In this document: piece after piece, positions 1 through 11,559 of the stretch
How positions within the stretch are numbered: position 1 is the stretch's first letter
Layout of the letters: every line of letters starts with the position of its first letter
NCBI RefSeq assembly: GCF_019112545.1
Contig: NW_025064915.1
Span: 113,703 to 177,702 of the forward strand
Length of the DNA: 64,000 nt
Direction of reading: 5' to 3'
Source of the DNA: Guyanagaster necrorhizus
Taxonomy: Eukaryota; Basidiomycota; Agaricomycetes; Agaricales; Physalacriaceae
Translations under genes and position numbers: made by a program
Notes under the pieces: model-generated
Databases searched by the model: none
Told to the model about the DNA's origin: nothing
What the model saw: only the letters and a program-made list of their open reading frames with translations

Positions 1-1393
1 AGAGCTCGTTCGAGCTGTTCCTTCTACTATAGACTTTCCTAGCTCGGAAGACTGCGCAGGGTATCCATTTCCCCAGTATGTCATGGATGGTAGCATAGAC
101 AAGTTCAGGGAGCTGCTGGAACAAGCGCCGCATCTTGCAGATTTCGTACAGGAGCTTCATCTCGGAACGCTCAAAAGGCGTGCAGCACATGTGTCTTACT
201 ATTACAACTCGGAGGAGGTTCTTGACGGGGCGTTTACTCGGGCGAGCGAGATCGTCGTCCGCTTTTGGAATCTTGGGAGCATGTCTCTATCTTTTGCGGA
301 GGACTACGACTGGGAGAAGCTGGCGTTCATGCACGAGTCCCTCTTCCATGCGGTGGGCTCTTTAAGGCTGCGTTATCTCAAGATAGGCCATGTTACGTTC
401 CCGACACGATCACAATTTATTGAACTCCTTGGCAACTGTGTTGCTCTGCAAGTTCTGATCATCGACTACGTCAAAATCGGCGCTGATGCTGACAGCGAGA
501 CTCGTCAGGATGCTGTAGAAAAACTTGGGCCGAGGTTAACGGAGCTCGCCGTGCATGCCGAGCCGCAGTCATTGAGCCAGATCATCCAAGCATTCATTTT
601 GCCCTCATCTCCTGTCGACGTGTCTTCTCTGCTCCGTCTTTCGCTTTGGTGTCAATACCCTAAGGAACGGACCTATCAGCTCATCAGTCCGACCTGTTCA
701 CTACTTTGCAAAGCGCAGTGTCTGCAACATCTACGGCTCTTCACGTCTCTTGCCGGTACGATTTCTCTCTCCTGCGGTGTAGCTCTTTCCATGACTCACC
801 CCCCACCAACCTTCCAGGCCCGCTATATCAATACGTGGATCCCGCCAGCCTGCAAACACTATATGTCTGCGACCAGCTCTCTCGATTGTCTTCCACGCTT
901 TTCTGGCTCACGGAGAGTCTCGAAGACGGGAGTAGCTCAGAGTCTGGGCTGGCACTGACCGAGCTGTCTGTCGATATCTGCAACACCCAATTCTACCCTT
1001 CCGAAAACCTTTTCACCGATAAGACTGCTTGGGCTCATCTGGGTATGGCCCTGGAACAACATGCCCGCCTGTTACGCTCGGTGGTGATCCGCAGCAAGAA
1101 TGTCTCTCTATCCGGGTTCCGTAGGGGAAGCATGTATAGATCGGCCGATGCGAGAGATGCGCTAGGCATGCGCTGGAGAGAGCGCGTCATGGTGCGGTTC
1201 ATTCAATACCTGACGGGAAAGGAAGTGCCGTATTCTGGTGAGGGTGTTTTGTCATGTTCTCAACCGTCAAGGCTTGATTGTGATATCAGGTTCTCACTGT
1301 GAAGACTTTTATGAGCGTGACTACGAGAAGCCGGACATTGATGACTGGCTGCGTAACTGGGAGATCAAAGAGCGTCCCGAGGAAGAAAACTAG
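1..1393 (+). CDS. F-box/LRR-like protein, 5' end outside window
   Basis: The reading frame is open from base 2, so the start lies upstream of the window. The first segment (to about 755) is rich in Leu with irregular leucine-repeat spacing (for example the stretches around FVQELHLG, LRLRYLKIGHV and ALQVLIIDY), as in the C-terminal halves of agaricomycete F-box/LRR proteins. An intron at 756-817 (GTACG...CCAG) joins TSLAG to PLYQYVDPASL in frame. The second exon runs to about 1240, a further small intron follows, and the last exon encodes an acidic tail (DFYERDYEKPDIDDWLRNW) ending at TAG 1391-1393. No F-box is visible because the N-terminus is missing. A role as an SCF ubiquitin-ligase substrate receptor is inferred from architecture only. 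No frameshift or stop was seen in the joined exons. Confidence 0.55.
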
Positions 1394-2247
1394 AAGGAGG
1401 GTGCGTACCTATCCCATATATCCGTCGCTGGGCGACGAATTAATGACAATTCTATTAGGGGCACCTAAGGGGTTGCCGGAAAACTGTGGATACTACATTA
1501 GTCTCCCGTACCAAGGACTTTATATTACTATATTCGTCATCCAGATTGAACCAACAGGCTGTCTGGGATTGGATCACGCTCGCCTTTCCCTCAGGGGAGT
1601 CTTTTCGCCGACCTCCATCGGACAGGGCAAGCGTCACCGGCAGGTATCAAAGAATATAAGAGAAATGCTCTGATCACGACAGAGAGCTGGCCTCATAATT
1701 ATTATAAGTTCACTCACCTTGAGCTCAAACGTCTCTCTTGGACACCAAACTCCGTCCGATTTTCCCTTTCTATTCTCAGTTACATAGTGCTTCTACGATA
1801 TCTCTTCTCAGTGGTAATCAAGCAGTACCGACCAGGCCTGAGGATGCTACCAAAGGTATGGGAAGAGCAGTATCCTAGAGACCCCATTGTGCAGCCTTGG
1901 ACCTAGTTCGGCGACGGAGGGACGACGCCTTTTTGTCAAAGTTAGCGCCTCACCTTCAGGTAATAATACATCTACGGCCATGATCCAACTGGTAGATAAA
2001 CAAAGTGATGAGGCCTACTACAAGTAATCCTCTCTTTTCAAATTGCATTATGTAACGGAGGAACGTTCAATTCCACAACGTCCTCCCGCGCGCGAGGTCG
2101 GAAACAACATTGTGCTAAACTTAAAAACTCAGTCTTACAAGGCTCGACAGTTACTCATATATTGAAGAGAGACCACGTTTCAGGTCTAGTTTACTCACTA
2201 AAAATACATCCACCGCATAGATACATCATAATATCTTTTTGCTAGTC
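1394..2247. other. intergenic, no gene seen
   Basis: This is the space between the end of the F-box/LRR-like gene and the 3' end of the convergent P450. Short open frames occur but show no recognisable domain and no exon continuity. I see no repeat or RNA gene here. Confidence 0.5.
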
Positions 2248-4602
2248 TTATGCTCTCCTCACCCTCAAGGGAACCTTCGCGCCCTCTTCATCACCGACTT
2301 TCGGTCTAGGCAAAATACTCCCCCTATACTTCCCAATAACAGGATCACTTCCACCGGGGAATTCGAAAGCAAAGTTCCGCACAATGACAAAGAGCGCGGC
2401 CTAGAAAGAGAAACAAACCCAAGATAATCCTCAGCAAAAAGGTGGCCAGCTCTTCCTCAAGAGAAATAAGACTCCAACCTTGAATTCAGTCAACGCGAAC
2501 GTCTTCCCGAGACATGTCCTAGGTCCGTCTACGAACGTCAGAAGGTGTCGGTGACCCTGGATCTCCTTCGCTCGCGGTGCACTGTCTTCCAACCATCTCT
2601 CCGGTTTGAACTCCTTCGCATCAGGGCCCCAGAACTGCTCTGATCTGTTCAGCGTCCGAATGGGGGTAGTGATGACCGTTCCCTTGGCGATGAATAGACT
2701 GTTAACGGTCTTTCCGGCCTTTGTTACTACGGGTGTAGCGAGAGGAAGGACGTCGTCTTCCGCTGCCTGCGTAAAGGAAAGGGTGAGGTGAGGGGAACTC
2801 TAAGTACGCCGGGGGATAGGACGGATACGCACCATCCTCGTAGTCTCGAACACAGGTGGGTGCATTCGTAGGATTTCGTGCACAACCGCGTCGAGGTATG
2901 GAAGGCTCGAGTTGAGCTGGTCCCACGACGGATCGGAGTTGCCAAATTGCAGTAGCTCTGCGCGGAGCTTGTTTTGGATGTCAAGGTTCTTGCACAGCTC
3001 GATGAGGGCCCACTGCAGACTCTTATCAGATCCCATTTGATAGACGATAAGATAAGGGAGAGCGCACGTACCGTAAGACTGACTGGACGAGAGAATATTT
3101 TCAATAAACGAGATAACAGAGTCTTGTAGGAGGAGGATCATGACTTACTACTCGTCGTTTCGTAACCTGAAATGCTCAGCTTTCAGAACCCAACGAATAT
3201 GTCTGCGATACTCACCCGCTAGTAACAACAAGTTCTAGAGATAACATTATGAGCAGGAAAAACGAGAATAGGAATATCTCAAGTACCATCTGCCACGCAA
3301 ACTATTATCAGCAAGAAGGTTCATATATGCAGGATTGATATGATACCTGAGCTATGATCTCTTCCCGGGACATGTGAACGTCGGCCTCATGTGTCTCGGA
3401 CTTGACTGTACATAAACGGGGATAAGCTTCCCATCGCAACTCGGGAACAAATCACAACTCACGCAGCAGACCCATCACGGATTTGTCCTCTTCGTTTCCA
3501 TGCTCCTTGGCCTTGGCAAGGAGCTGGTCGGCGATGTCGGAGAACATACGGTTCATCGCGGCTAGAGCCTCTTTCTTCTTGGAAGGCAGACGGAGGATGG
3601 CAGGAAACATGGTGCTCGCGATGATCATGAAGGCGAAAAAGGGGGCACCGCCGCTCAAGTCGAAGTCGTCGAAAACTTGAGGATGCCCGTCGATGGCGCC
3701 GAAGTTGTGGGAGAATCCCGCTATGCCGATGCTATCCATTCTAGATTGGGGGGGCAATGGAATTGAATTGGGTACTGAGTGGTTACGTGGTTGAATGATA
3801 AGCCCTCACGAGATACGGTTCATCCTGGGAGGTGGATATCAGTCGCCGGTCATGATTATTGGCCGGTCTCGAATGAACTTACCATTTCTGCACATCTATC
3901 GTGGAGGTCCCGTCGCTTGCCTCCAAAAGAACATCCCAAGCAGACGACGTCTAGGTGAAAAATCTGGGAACCTATTCGATGAAATGCAAAAAGTTGTTTG
4001 TATATATACCCTGTGAGCCGAGTCATAGAAAACATAGGTCAGATCGCGTATAGCTGCGTTACTGAACGCCGGTGTTAGAAATTTGCGTTGTCTGTATGTT
4101 TTTTTCTGGTCAGCACAGAGCCGCCGTACGGCGTGAAAGGAGGGTCGGGTCAATCACCTTCGATGAAGTTCCCCCTCTGCCCAAAGCAAATTTTTCCCAA
4201 ACTGCGAGCCAAGAAATTCTGATCACATCTCCTAGAAGAAGGGCGAAAAAAAAAACAAACAAGAATTTCAATGAACATGCGAGAGACGGGCGTCTTGACG
4301 TATCCAAAGCCCTCCTTGCCATAGAAGTGCGTCACAGCCTTTGGGTCGTAAAGAACCACTCTTGGCTCTCCCAGAAATCCAGGGACGGTAAAGACAGAGC
4401 CGTACTCGGATGCCCATTGTTCATACAGGAGCCCTGGGTCCTCGGCATCACGGAGAACGCGAGTGACACCAAAAAGCCAGCTTTGACTCGGAGGCCCGCG
4501 CAGTTTGGGGGTAATGCTGCTATGACGATTTGTGGAGATCTTGTAGATTAGAAAAACGCCGACGAGAAACAAGCAGATGTCTGTAGCTGATATTTGGTAC
4601 AT
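2248..4602 (-). CDS. cytochrome P450 monooxygenase (multi-exon)
   Basis: Haem-thiolate monooxygenase, presumably ER-anchored and reduced by NADPH-P450 reductase; the substrate is unknown. The start at 4600-4602 gives MYQISATDICLFLVGVFLIY, a hydrophobic N-terminal anchor, followed by a Pro-rich hinge. The I-helix oxygen-binding motif AGYETTS is formed by splicing across an intron at about 3165-3215. Further on are ExxR (HEILRMHPP, about 2870), the FKPERW segment (about 2600) and the Cys loop FVDGPRTCLG (about 2510). A last intron after ALTEFK joins to AALFVIVRNFAFEF and the stop at 2248-2250. All conserved motifs are present in order and I found no disabling change, so the gene is probably functional. 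The family looks like the broad basidiomycete clades that include CYP5150 and CYP5037, but I cannot assign a subfamily by eye. Confidence 0.85.
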
Positions 4603-5257
4603 TGTTGCGGTGGAGGGGAGGGTAGGTCGTGGGACCGACAGACGGATATCGTCACCCTTTTTATGTTGGAAACATCGACATGTGCGTCGCACAGCAAGAA
4701 AAATGATCCGAGCTCTATTATTAGGTCCCGTCGGCATATCCGTAATCAATTGAAATGGGTGATGAAGCTCCAAGATCTGTATTGGTAACCCACAGCACGC
4801 CTCGTTATGGGCGAAGACGCGGGAGGGGCAGGGTCGTGAAGAACCTAGGGTCGAAACTGAGAACCGAGCCAAGCGGGACTGCGAAAATCGATGTATTTGA
4901 ACTTCTTCTGATGCGTGCGGCTCACAATCTTGTATCTCAGCCGCACTCTGTTCAAAAGGACGTCGACGATGCACAGGAGAAGGCGCTTCCTTGGCTTCGA
5001 GATGTTCATTAAGTCATCGTATTTCTCATCATTGACCAGCACCACTCATAATGCATCTACTTTGTTTTTGGCTTCAAGATGTTCAGTAATAGACAATAGT
5101 AATGGTGGTTGAATAATCGCAGTTTAAGGGATTCCGAGTCCTATTCCTGCTATGTTAGTACTACTCTTGTGGGTCTGCATAGTTTGACCCCTCTTGGTGT
5201 GGTGACTGGTTAAGAATGAGTGATGTTTTTTGGTAGCTTCACTTCATTGCCATTGTT
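4603..5257. other. upstream region of the P450 with a 22-bp direct repeat
   Basis: No gene is supported. It holds a direct repeat, ttggcttc[g/a]agatgttca, at 4991-5012 and 5068-5089 (two mismatches). The repeat lies about 400-480 bp upstream of the P450 start and could be regulatory, but nothing in the sequence proves that. Confidence 0.3.
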
Positions 5258-5820
5258 TTATTGCACTCTAAGAGCCATATATAGGAGCATACAAAGTTGA
5301 GCAATACTGGGGCCACATCCCAAAATATGAACACTGGGGGATGTGCCCAATCTGTAGAGTCTCTGAAATGATTGAACATATCCTAATGGAATGTCAGACA
5401 CCCAGAAGACAACAGATCTGGGACCTAATGAAAGAGCTCTGGCACCAGAAGCATGAATTCTGGCCAACACTCTCACTGGGCATGGTCTTGAGCAGCAGCC
5501 TGAGAAAATTCAAGAACTTGGGAGCAAAAACAAAGGGTACCAAGCAAGCCTTCTGTATCCTGGTCCCAGAAGCAGCCCTTCTTATATGGAAGCTCCACTG
5601 TGAGCAACAAATCAAGAGAGAGGACGATCCTGAGTGCTGCTTCAGCAAAGGTGAAATAGCAGGAAGATGGCCCAGCATGATGAGTCAGTGCTTCCAACAG
5701 GACAGAGTCATGACTGATAAGGTCAGATTTGGCTCCAAAGCAGTATGGGAGCAAACCGTTCTCGACACCTGGAAAGATTTAGTCTTCCGAAAGGACGGTG
5801 AGAAACTGCCAGATGACTAG
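5258..5820 (+). pseudogene. LINE-type retrotransposon 3' remnant (RNase H C-terminus plus zinc-finger)
   Basis: A frame starting before 5300 reads QYWGHIPKYEHWGMCPIC and continues with MIEHILMEC, then an open stretch of about 150 codons ending at TAG 5818-5820. The C-x2-C...H-x4-C pattern after a YW-x2-IP-x-YE segment matches the C-terminal zinc-binding region that follows RNase H in non-LTR retrotransposon proteins of agaricomycetes. The reverse transcriptase is absent, and a stop lies just upstream (about 5297), so this is a truncated, non-mobile copy. It sits between the P450 and ABC genes. Confidence 0.6.
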
Positions 5821-6102
5821 ATCCAGATGACCGGAGTTTTAGTGGGTACCAGCTCACTGCAACATGCAGAACAGACATGAGACTGAACCCCACACTGTCC
5901 TGAAAAGGACGTGCTCTAGAGCATTTCTCCCGGTGGTCCTTTTCTCGTGATGCGGGGTGAGAATCCCTGCTGTCTTTGCCATCTCCGAAAGTGATTTAAC
6001 TTTGTTAATGGGCTTTCGCCGCAGCACAAAAAAAAGAGCCATCTATAGCCTGAAACAGTGTACGATGGTTATCCGGCAACGACGATTAAGATACACCGAA
6101 CG

Positions 6103-8622
6103 TCATACAAACGCGCTAGCTTGTATGTTGTACAACTTGGCATATTCTCCATTCATTTCTACTAACTCCTTGTGGTTTCCCGTCTCCACGATACTTCCGT
6201 CCTTCATACATCTAAACCACACATCTGTGAGCCCTCAACCAGGTGTCGCAAAGAAGAAACAAACATACACAATGAGATCTGCACGTTTTGCTAGATGTCC
6301 AAACCGATGGGTAACAAAAATCATTGTCTTTCCCTCTCGTGCATCGATGAGGTTGTTGAAAAGTGATGCTTCTCCCTCAGGATCCAAGGCAGAGCTTGGC
6401 TCATCCACGACAACAAACTTCACCTTTCCAGACTCAAAACGCATGAATGTTCGGGATCTACAGGCATAGGGGTATATCAGATAATAGGCAAAAGGCAATG
6501 AATAAAGCTCACGCCACGATTCTCTGCTTCTCACCACCCGACAGCGTGATGTTCTTCCTCAGCTTCTCCATCTCAACCTGTAGCGGATGCGCCTCGCTCT
6601 CTGGAACATCGTGCCCATAAGCCTCGTTCATCGCTGAGAGAATCGTGTCTTTTCCCTCCGTCAGCTTCGCCAAACAGTGCGTCGCTCCCCCAAGCTCGGC
6701 CGCGCGATCAATCATCTCCATGTCCTCTACATGCTTGACGAACCCTAAACCGATGTTCTCGCCGAGCGGGACAGGGAAGAGCGAGTGTTCTTGTGTGAGC
6801 ATGGCTGTGGCCTCACGAAGCTCAGACATTCTGTACTTGGATATTGGCAGGCCATCAGCAGTGAGAGAGTCTGGACCCGATGTTGGATCATATAGGCGCG
6901 CGAGGAGCTTGATGACGGTGGATTTACCACTGCCGTTGGCTCCGACGATCACAACGAGTTGTCCGGCTTTGATGGAGAGGTTGATGTTTGACAAGGCAGG
7001 CTTGGTGGACTGTGATCCTGGGTAGGAGAAGGACAGGTCACTGAGTTCAGAGGCCACTTAGGTATGACACTGCTGACTGACAGAACTGACCTACCGAAGC
7101 TCGAAAGACATTCCTTGTGATTTCTCCGGCGGATAGGACAAACATCCATCGATGAGTTTATTATTGATCTTGTCTGCTTCGTAAATCATCCTCAGCCGTT
7201 CGCATCGCTTTCGAAATTTGCTAACATTGCGGAAGAGGCACCGCATTGACCATTCCAAAGATCCAGATGACTGATGCAGGATAGCGATGGAGGATATAGA
7301 GAATTTCGATGGTTTCATGATAGCTGCCACTGCGTAGTAAACCTGGAAGGCATAATGTTACTATCTCATTCCTTGAGCACGCAAGGAGTCGATATCATAC
7401 CATAGGGACATCCCCCATGATGGCTTCAGATATTCTCATTAATGGGTCAGTGCGTCGAGAGTATTGTTGTTCGGCCCAGTCATCAGAGGTGGTTCCGAGT
7501 GATGACATCGCCTTCTGATACTCTTAATCAGAAATGGTTGTCAATATTGTGCCTAGAGAGCGAAAATACCGGATATACCTGTGATAATATAACCGACAAG
7601 ATCGCATCCTAAGACTTCCGACCTGTACCCATCGGTGGCCATCTGCACCAAACTTTTCATTCGCTGGAAGTATTTGTTATCCGTGTAAACGACATGAGCT
7701 GTGATCCGTAAATGATTGGACAAAGCAATCAACTTGAAAGCAGACCTTGATCCCACAGCGATCTCCCACTGAAACTGTGATACAAAGGTTTCACGACGCA
7801 CAGAACCGCGAACAACGGGGATTCCGCTGCACGACAAGACTGCACGATGAGAGCCAGCTCGCTCCCCGTGGTGACTATCTGCTGAAGGAAATCCGCCACA
7901 TCTTCGAATGCTGTCCACGCGTGTCGGGCAGACACATCGAATTTACTTTTGGCTTCTGTGGTAGACTAAGATGGTATTTTAACGGGTTATCGACAATAAC
8001 GAAAATACCTTGCGAGGTGGGGACATCGATGCGTAAGCGAGCTAAAACAAACACGTCTGTGAGATGATATAGACGCTTTCCGGAAGCGACTTGCCTTGCA
8101 TGAGGTGCAGTTGAAAATGTGTCATAACACGGGTTCTCAAAATGGGATGAATACCGTCACTGAACATTTATTCAGTAAACTGTGATAGCAGGTAAGAGCT
8201 TCTGGAAGCATACCTAGCCCATGACAGGAGTGCAGCCAGAGCGCTACAACACAGACGTATCGCCACGGCACTCAAGATGGCACCAGAATTCACGGTCCCT
8301 GAAACAAGTCCGACCTCAATCTAATAAGGCTATGAGTCATAGAGAGCGTAGTGTACAGAATAGTACATACGATCCGCAAAAGACGACTCGAGAGGTAGAG
8401 CAGAACGGCGGATTCTATGCCAGACCAAAACTTTTCCAGGACAAAGAGAATCGACAACATCGGCTCCAAGGTATAAATGTCGATAGCGAGTCGTCGGAAG
8501 AGGGGAAGAGCCAGGAGGATATTGTTCCAATTCTTTCGATAATCTCGATGGACGTCGTTTAGCAGCACGACTTTCCATACGCCAAGCTCGACTGTGCGCG
8601 TTTCTGGCGTTTCAGTCTTCAT
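6103..8622 (-). CDS. ABC transporter, half-size exporter type (multi-exon)
   Basis: The ATP-binding domain is complete once spliced: Walker A GANGSGKST (about 6945), Q-loop LTQEHSLF (about 6790), signature LSGGEKQRIVA (about 6535), Walker B VKFVVVDEPSSALDPEGE (about 6400) and H-loop VTHRFGHLAKRADLI (about 6300). A last exon reads MKDGSIVETGNHKELVE and ends at 6103-6105. Upstream exons (about 7100-8560) contain hydrophobic stretches and the SARHAWTAFEDV and KFSISSIAILHQSS segments typical of the transmembrane half in this agaricomycete family. The start at 8620-8622 (MKTETPETRTVELG) is the first in-frame ATG of that exon. The expected product is one transmembrane domain plus one nucleotide-binding domain acting as a dimer. 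The substrate is unknown. I saw no stop or frameshift in the ATP-binding domain. Confidence 0.75.
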
Positions 8623-9296
8623 CGTGATGAAGAAGCAAGAGGGAATTCTGGTTTGAGGTTCTTCTTATCAGAGCATAAATGACTCGAAAACATACCCTTT
8701 AGGAAATCGTAAACGTCAAGTGGTAAGAATCTGGATCGTCCAATCAACCCTTACGGCTCTTGGCGCCGAACGAGTCAGAAGACATTGCCTGAGCGCGCCG
8801 GTAATATCCTCACAGAAAGGGTAAGGGATATAAACGTGATGTTCGGGAAGGGGGGGGGAGAGTCAATAACACTGCCACCATCGTGGTGAAGCAATGAAGC
8901 TGCGCAAAAGAAATGTGGTTAGCTAGTGCGAATCATGAATCTGCACAAAAGAACATGGCCAGCTGGCGCCAATCTTCACAGCTATTCCGGCACCATTTCA
9001 GCCCAGAGTATGACTCGTGTCCTGTGGTGGCTGTGTAGCGGTAACCTAGATTTTTGATAGGTCAGGATAGGAACCCCCCCCCCCCGAAAAATAGGCCAAA
9101 GCGGGAGCGTTCACCCAGACGGGAAAGCCGCGCAACCAGGGGCTCATTCCAAAACTGGAGGAAGAGGTAGAGGAAAGAGAATGTTGGGAAGAGGAAGGCA
9201 ATGGACGAGCATGGATAATCATCGCATGCCTGCTGCATCACGAGAGCACAGCCAAGAAGACTCACACGAACGGCATGTTCGCAAAACCTGTGTTGT
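8623..9296. other. intergenic with homopolymer runs and a short imperfect tandem repeat
   Basis: It contains a G-run near 8850-8860, a C-run near 9076-9086, and two imperfect copies of a roughly 41-bp unit beginning ctgc[g/a]caaaagaa at about 8898 and 8940. No gene is supported. Confidence 0.4.
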
Positions 9297-9298
9297 CA

Positions 9299-9372
9299 TG
9301 ACCCCGGGTCAGTCCTGGGTCAGTCAAACAAGAGGTCAGCAAACATTTCTCTGACCTCTATGACCGGGGTCA
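9299..9372. repeat. nested inverted repeat (hairpin-forming)
   Basis: The inner pair AGAGGTCAG (9331-9339) and CTGACCTCT (9351-9359) is a perfect 9-bp inverted repeat around an 11-nt loop. The outer pair TGACCCCGGGTCA (9299-9311) and TGACCGGGGTCA (9361-9372) is complementary apart from a one-base gap. Within the left arm GGGTCAGTC occurs twice. The outer sides carry no transposase and no clear target duplication. Confidence 0.6.
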
Positions 9373-9669
9373 GTGGGCGTCAAGGAATTTTTATTAAAGA
9401 CGTAAAGTTGAGTTGGTATTTTGTTGCTGCGACTATAATTGTTTGCTCCTTTTCTGAATCTTGGATATTAGATGCTGGACGACCATCGATCTATTTCCTG
9501 GCTTAAACAAGGCCTTTGAGCTGGAGAATAATGGAAACGAGAGAGAGCTTTAAATGGTCTCTCGTCTATCTGAGCGAGGTGGATATCAGCACTGTAACAC
9601 AGGACAGATCGTCGTGTGTGACGGTGAATGAGAAAATGAATGATTCAAAATCTGACCGTAACAAGAAGT

Positions 9670-11259
9670 GCGACTTCGTTTACAGCATCGATAGAGTTGG
9701 ACTGGAAGACCATGTGCTCGGTGGGCGGCTCCAGAATGTCCTCAAATGAGGGGAGCATGTAAACGTCCGTAAACGAAGGCTTTACTCTCCATACTACAGG
9801 CGAGAATAGTTTCTTGTGTATATTAAGTATCCCCCGAAAATCGCAGCACGTCTGTGTATGGAAAATGATGATGACATTGGTGGGGAGAAAAAGGTTTGGT
9901 CCTTCTTTTCCAGCTCATCATTTCGCTCCACGTCACACACACACTTTTATCCCTTCTCCTCCCCTCCATCTTCCCAAGTCGATAGTTATGTCCGGATAAT
10001 GACATAGTCGAGCTCCTGCTTGGTGTAACCCAAGTCAAACAGGAAGATCTGTATACTAGAGAGCACTTAGACAAGCATCAATCAAAGCAGGCCTACGAAG
10101 AAAACCTCCGGCGTCCTGATTCACGAGCGGTCTTCCGAGCATAAGCGCGAGTCCATGCTCTGCACCGTCCCGCGTCCTGGAATTGAATAGATCAGATGAA
10201 TGAGACTGTTCTCGGTAATTTCGCTAACCCTGCTTATGCCTTCAACCAAGTTCTTCCGCTCCGTTCGAAATTCGGCTAGACGCTGAGGCTGGACTTCTAG
10301 CTCCTTCATCCTTGCTTGGGTGTCCATGATGTCAGAGATCCAATAGTAGCCGCTGCGGGCGTGCTTTTTTCGTGGTCCAACTTTAAAGATGGAGTTAATT
10401 AGCGAAATAGTGTGAAAGACGTTGTAGCATTACCGTTGGTGAGCGGTATCAGGCTCAAGACATTGTCGTTGACATCGGGGAAACGCCTTGTTATCCTTGA
10501 TGCACATATTAAGCTAACGGGGTTGATGAACTCGTGTACAGCGCCTGTCGAGAATGCATTGACGTACTTTGACTTTAGGCATCGCTTGCAGACACGTCGG
10601 CGAAGCATCCAGTCAACAGTGGCCTTCTTTGCTCGGCAGAACTGATACTACCAGGTTAGATGGGTCCTTACCAACACAGTTATGACCTACATCGCAGACT
10701 GAATTCCCACATAAAAGGTTCACCCAACGATATTCAGGAATTCCGTGAAGGGGTTCGCTTACCCCTTCAGCTTCCCTCGCCGCCTTCCACACAAACGATA
10801 CATTATGCGCAGTCAAAATGCGACAGAAATTTGCGTCGACTCGCGATAGATTGATGAGGTCTCGAGGAAAAAGCATGCCAAAGATCTGCCGACGTTGGGC
10901 GGTGGTCGGAATAACAATATATTCGACTCACCGTAAAGAGAATATCCAGCGGCATCGTCGTTAACAGACTGACATCTCGCTTTTTCCCAGTTTTCTTTCG
11001 TTCTGACTCTGTAACCTTCGTTATCTTTGTTCGTTTTCTAGCTGTTCCCATATTTGGGATCGTTGGTCTTCGTTTGGCTGGACTAAGCTTCAACTCTGCT
11101 GCATTCATTTCAGTACTTGGAACGGCTTCAGATAAACGATCATTGCTCACCTCCTTCGAAATCGTTGTACCTCTCGCTGTCCTCATCTCCGAATTGGGGC
11201 TCAGCGAGACTCTTTCGTTTAGAAGGAACCGCCGTTTTTGCAGAGCGTCTTAGAGGCAT
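9670..11259 (-). CDS. F-box protein with Cys-pair motif, paralogue A
   Basis: The start at 11257-11259 gives MPLRRSAKTAVPSKRKSLAE, followed by a Lys/Arg-rich N-terminus (possible nuclear signal). The F-box is assembled over an intron: MPLDILFT, then IFGMLFPRDLINLSRVDANFC (about 10990-10810), then WKAAREAEG and IPEYRWVNLLCG. It is followed by a Cys-pair segment, VCD-YQFC...RRRVCKRCLK (about 10660-10560), which is typical of this agaricomycete F-box family. Exons at about 10520-10430 and 10327-10121 continue the frame. The last recognisable part (about 9760-9670) aligns with the MPSFVDV...ILELPIEH region of copy B but then loses similarity. The 5' two-thirds look intact; the C-terminus looks replaced or decayed. 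The role as a substrate receptor of an SCF ligase is inferred from the F-box. Confidence 0.55.
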
Positions 11260-11559
11260 ATTGAAAGAAAAGAATCTGTTGAGATGACGGTAGTCGGGAA
11301 AGGGGCCGGTTCTTGATTATGAATCAGAGGCGTTGTCTCGGAAAAGCCACTCTGCTCTTTTCGGTAGAAGTGCAGATATGTCTCCCAACTTTTGGTTTCC
11401 CCTGCAGAGCCCGGACAGGCATGCCATACTGGATATTGTGAATCCGAAAAATATATTCCGAGTAAGATGATGTGTATTAATAGCATGCAAAGGGAAATAG
11501 GTCTGACCATGAGCCGGGCACACCAACGGTTCTGTCCAGAAAGTAATCAATTAGTCGTA

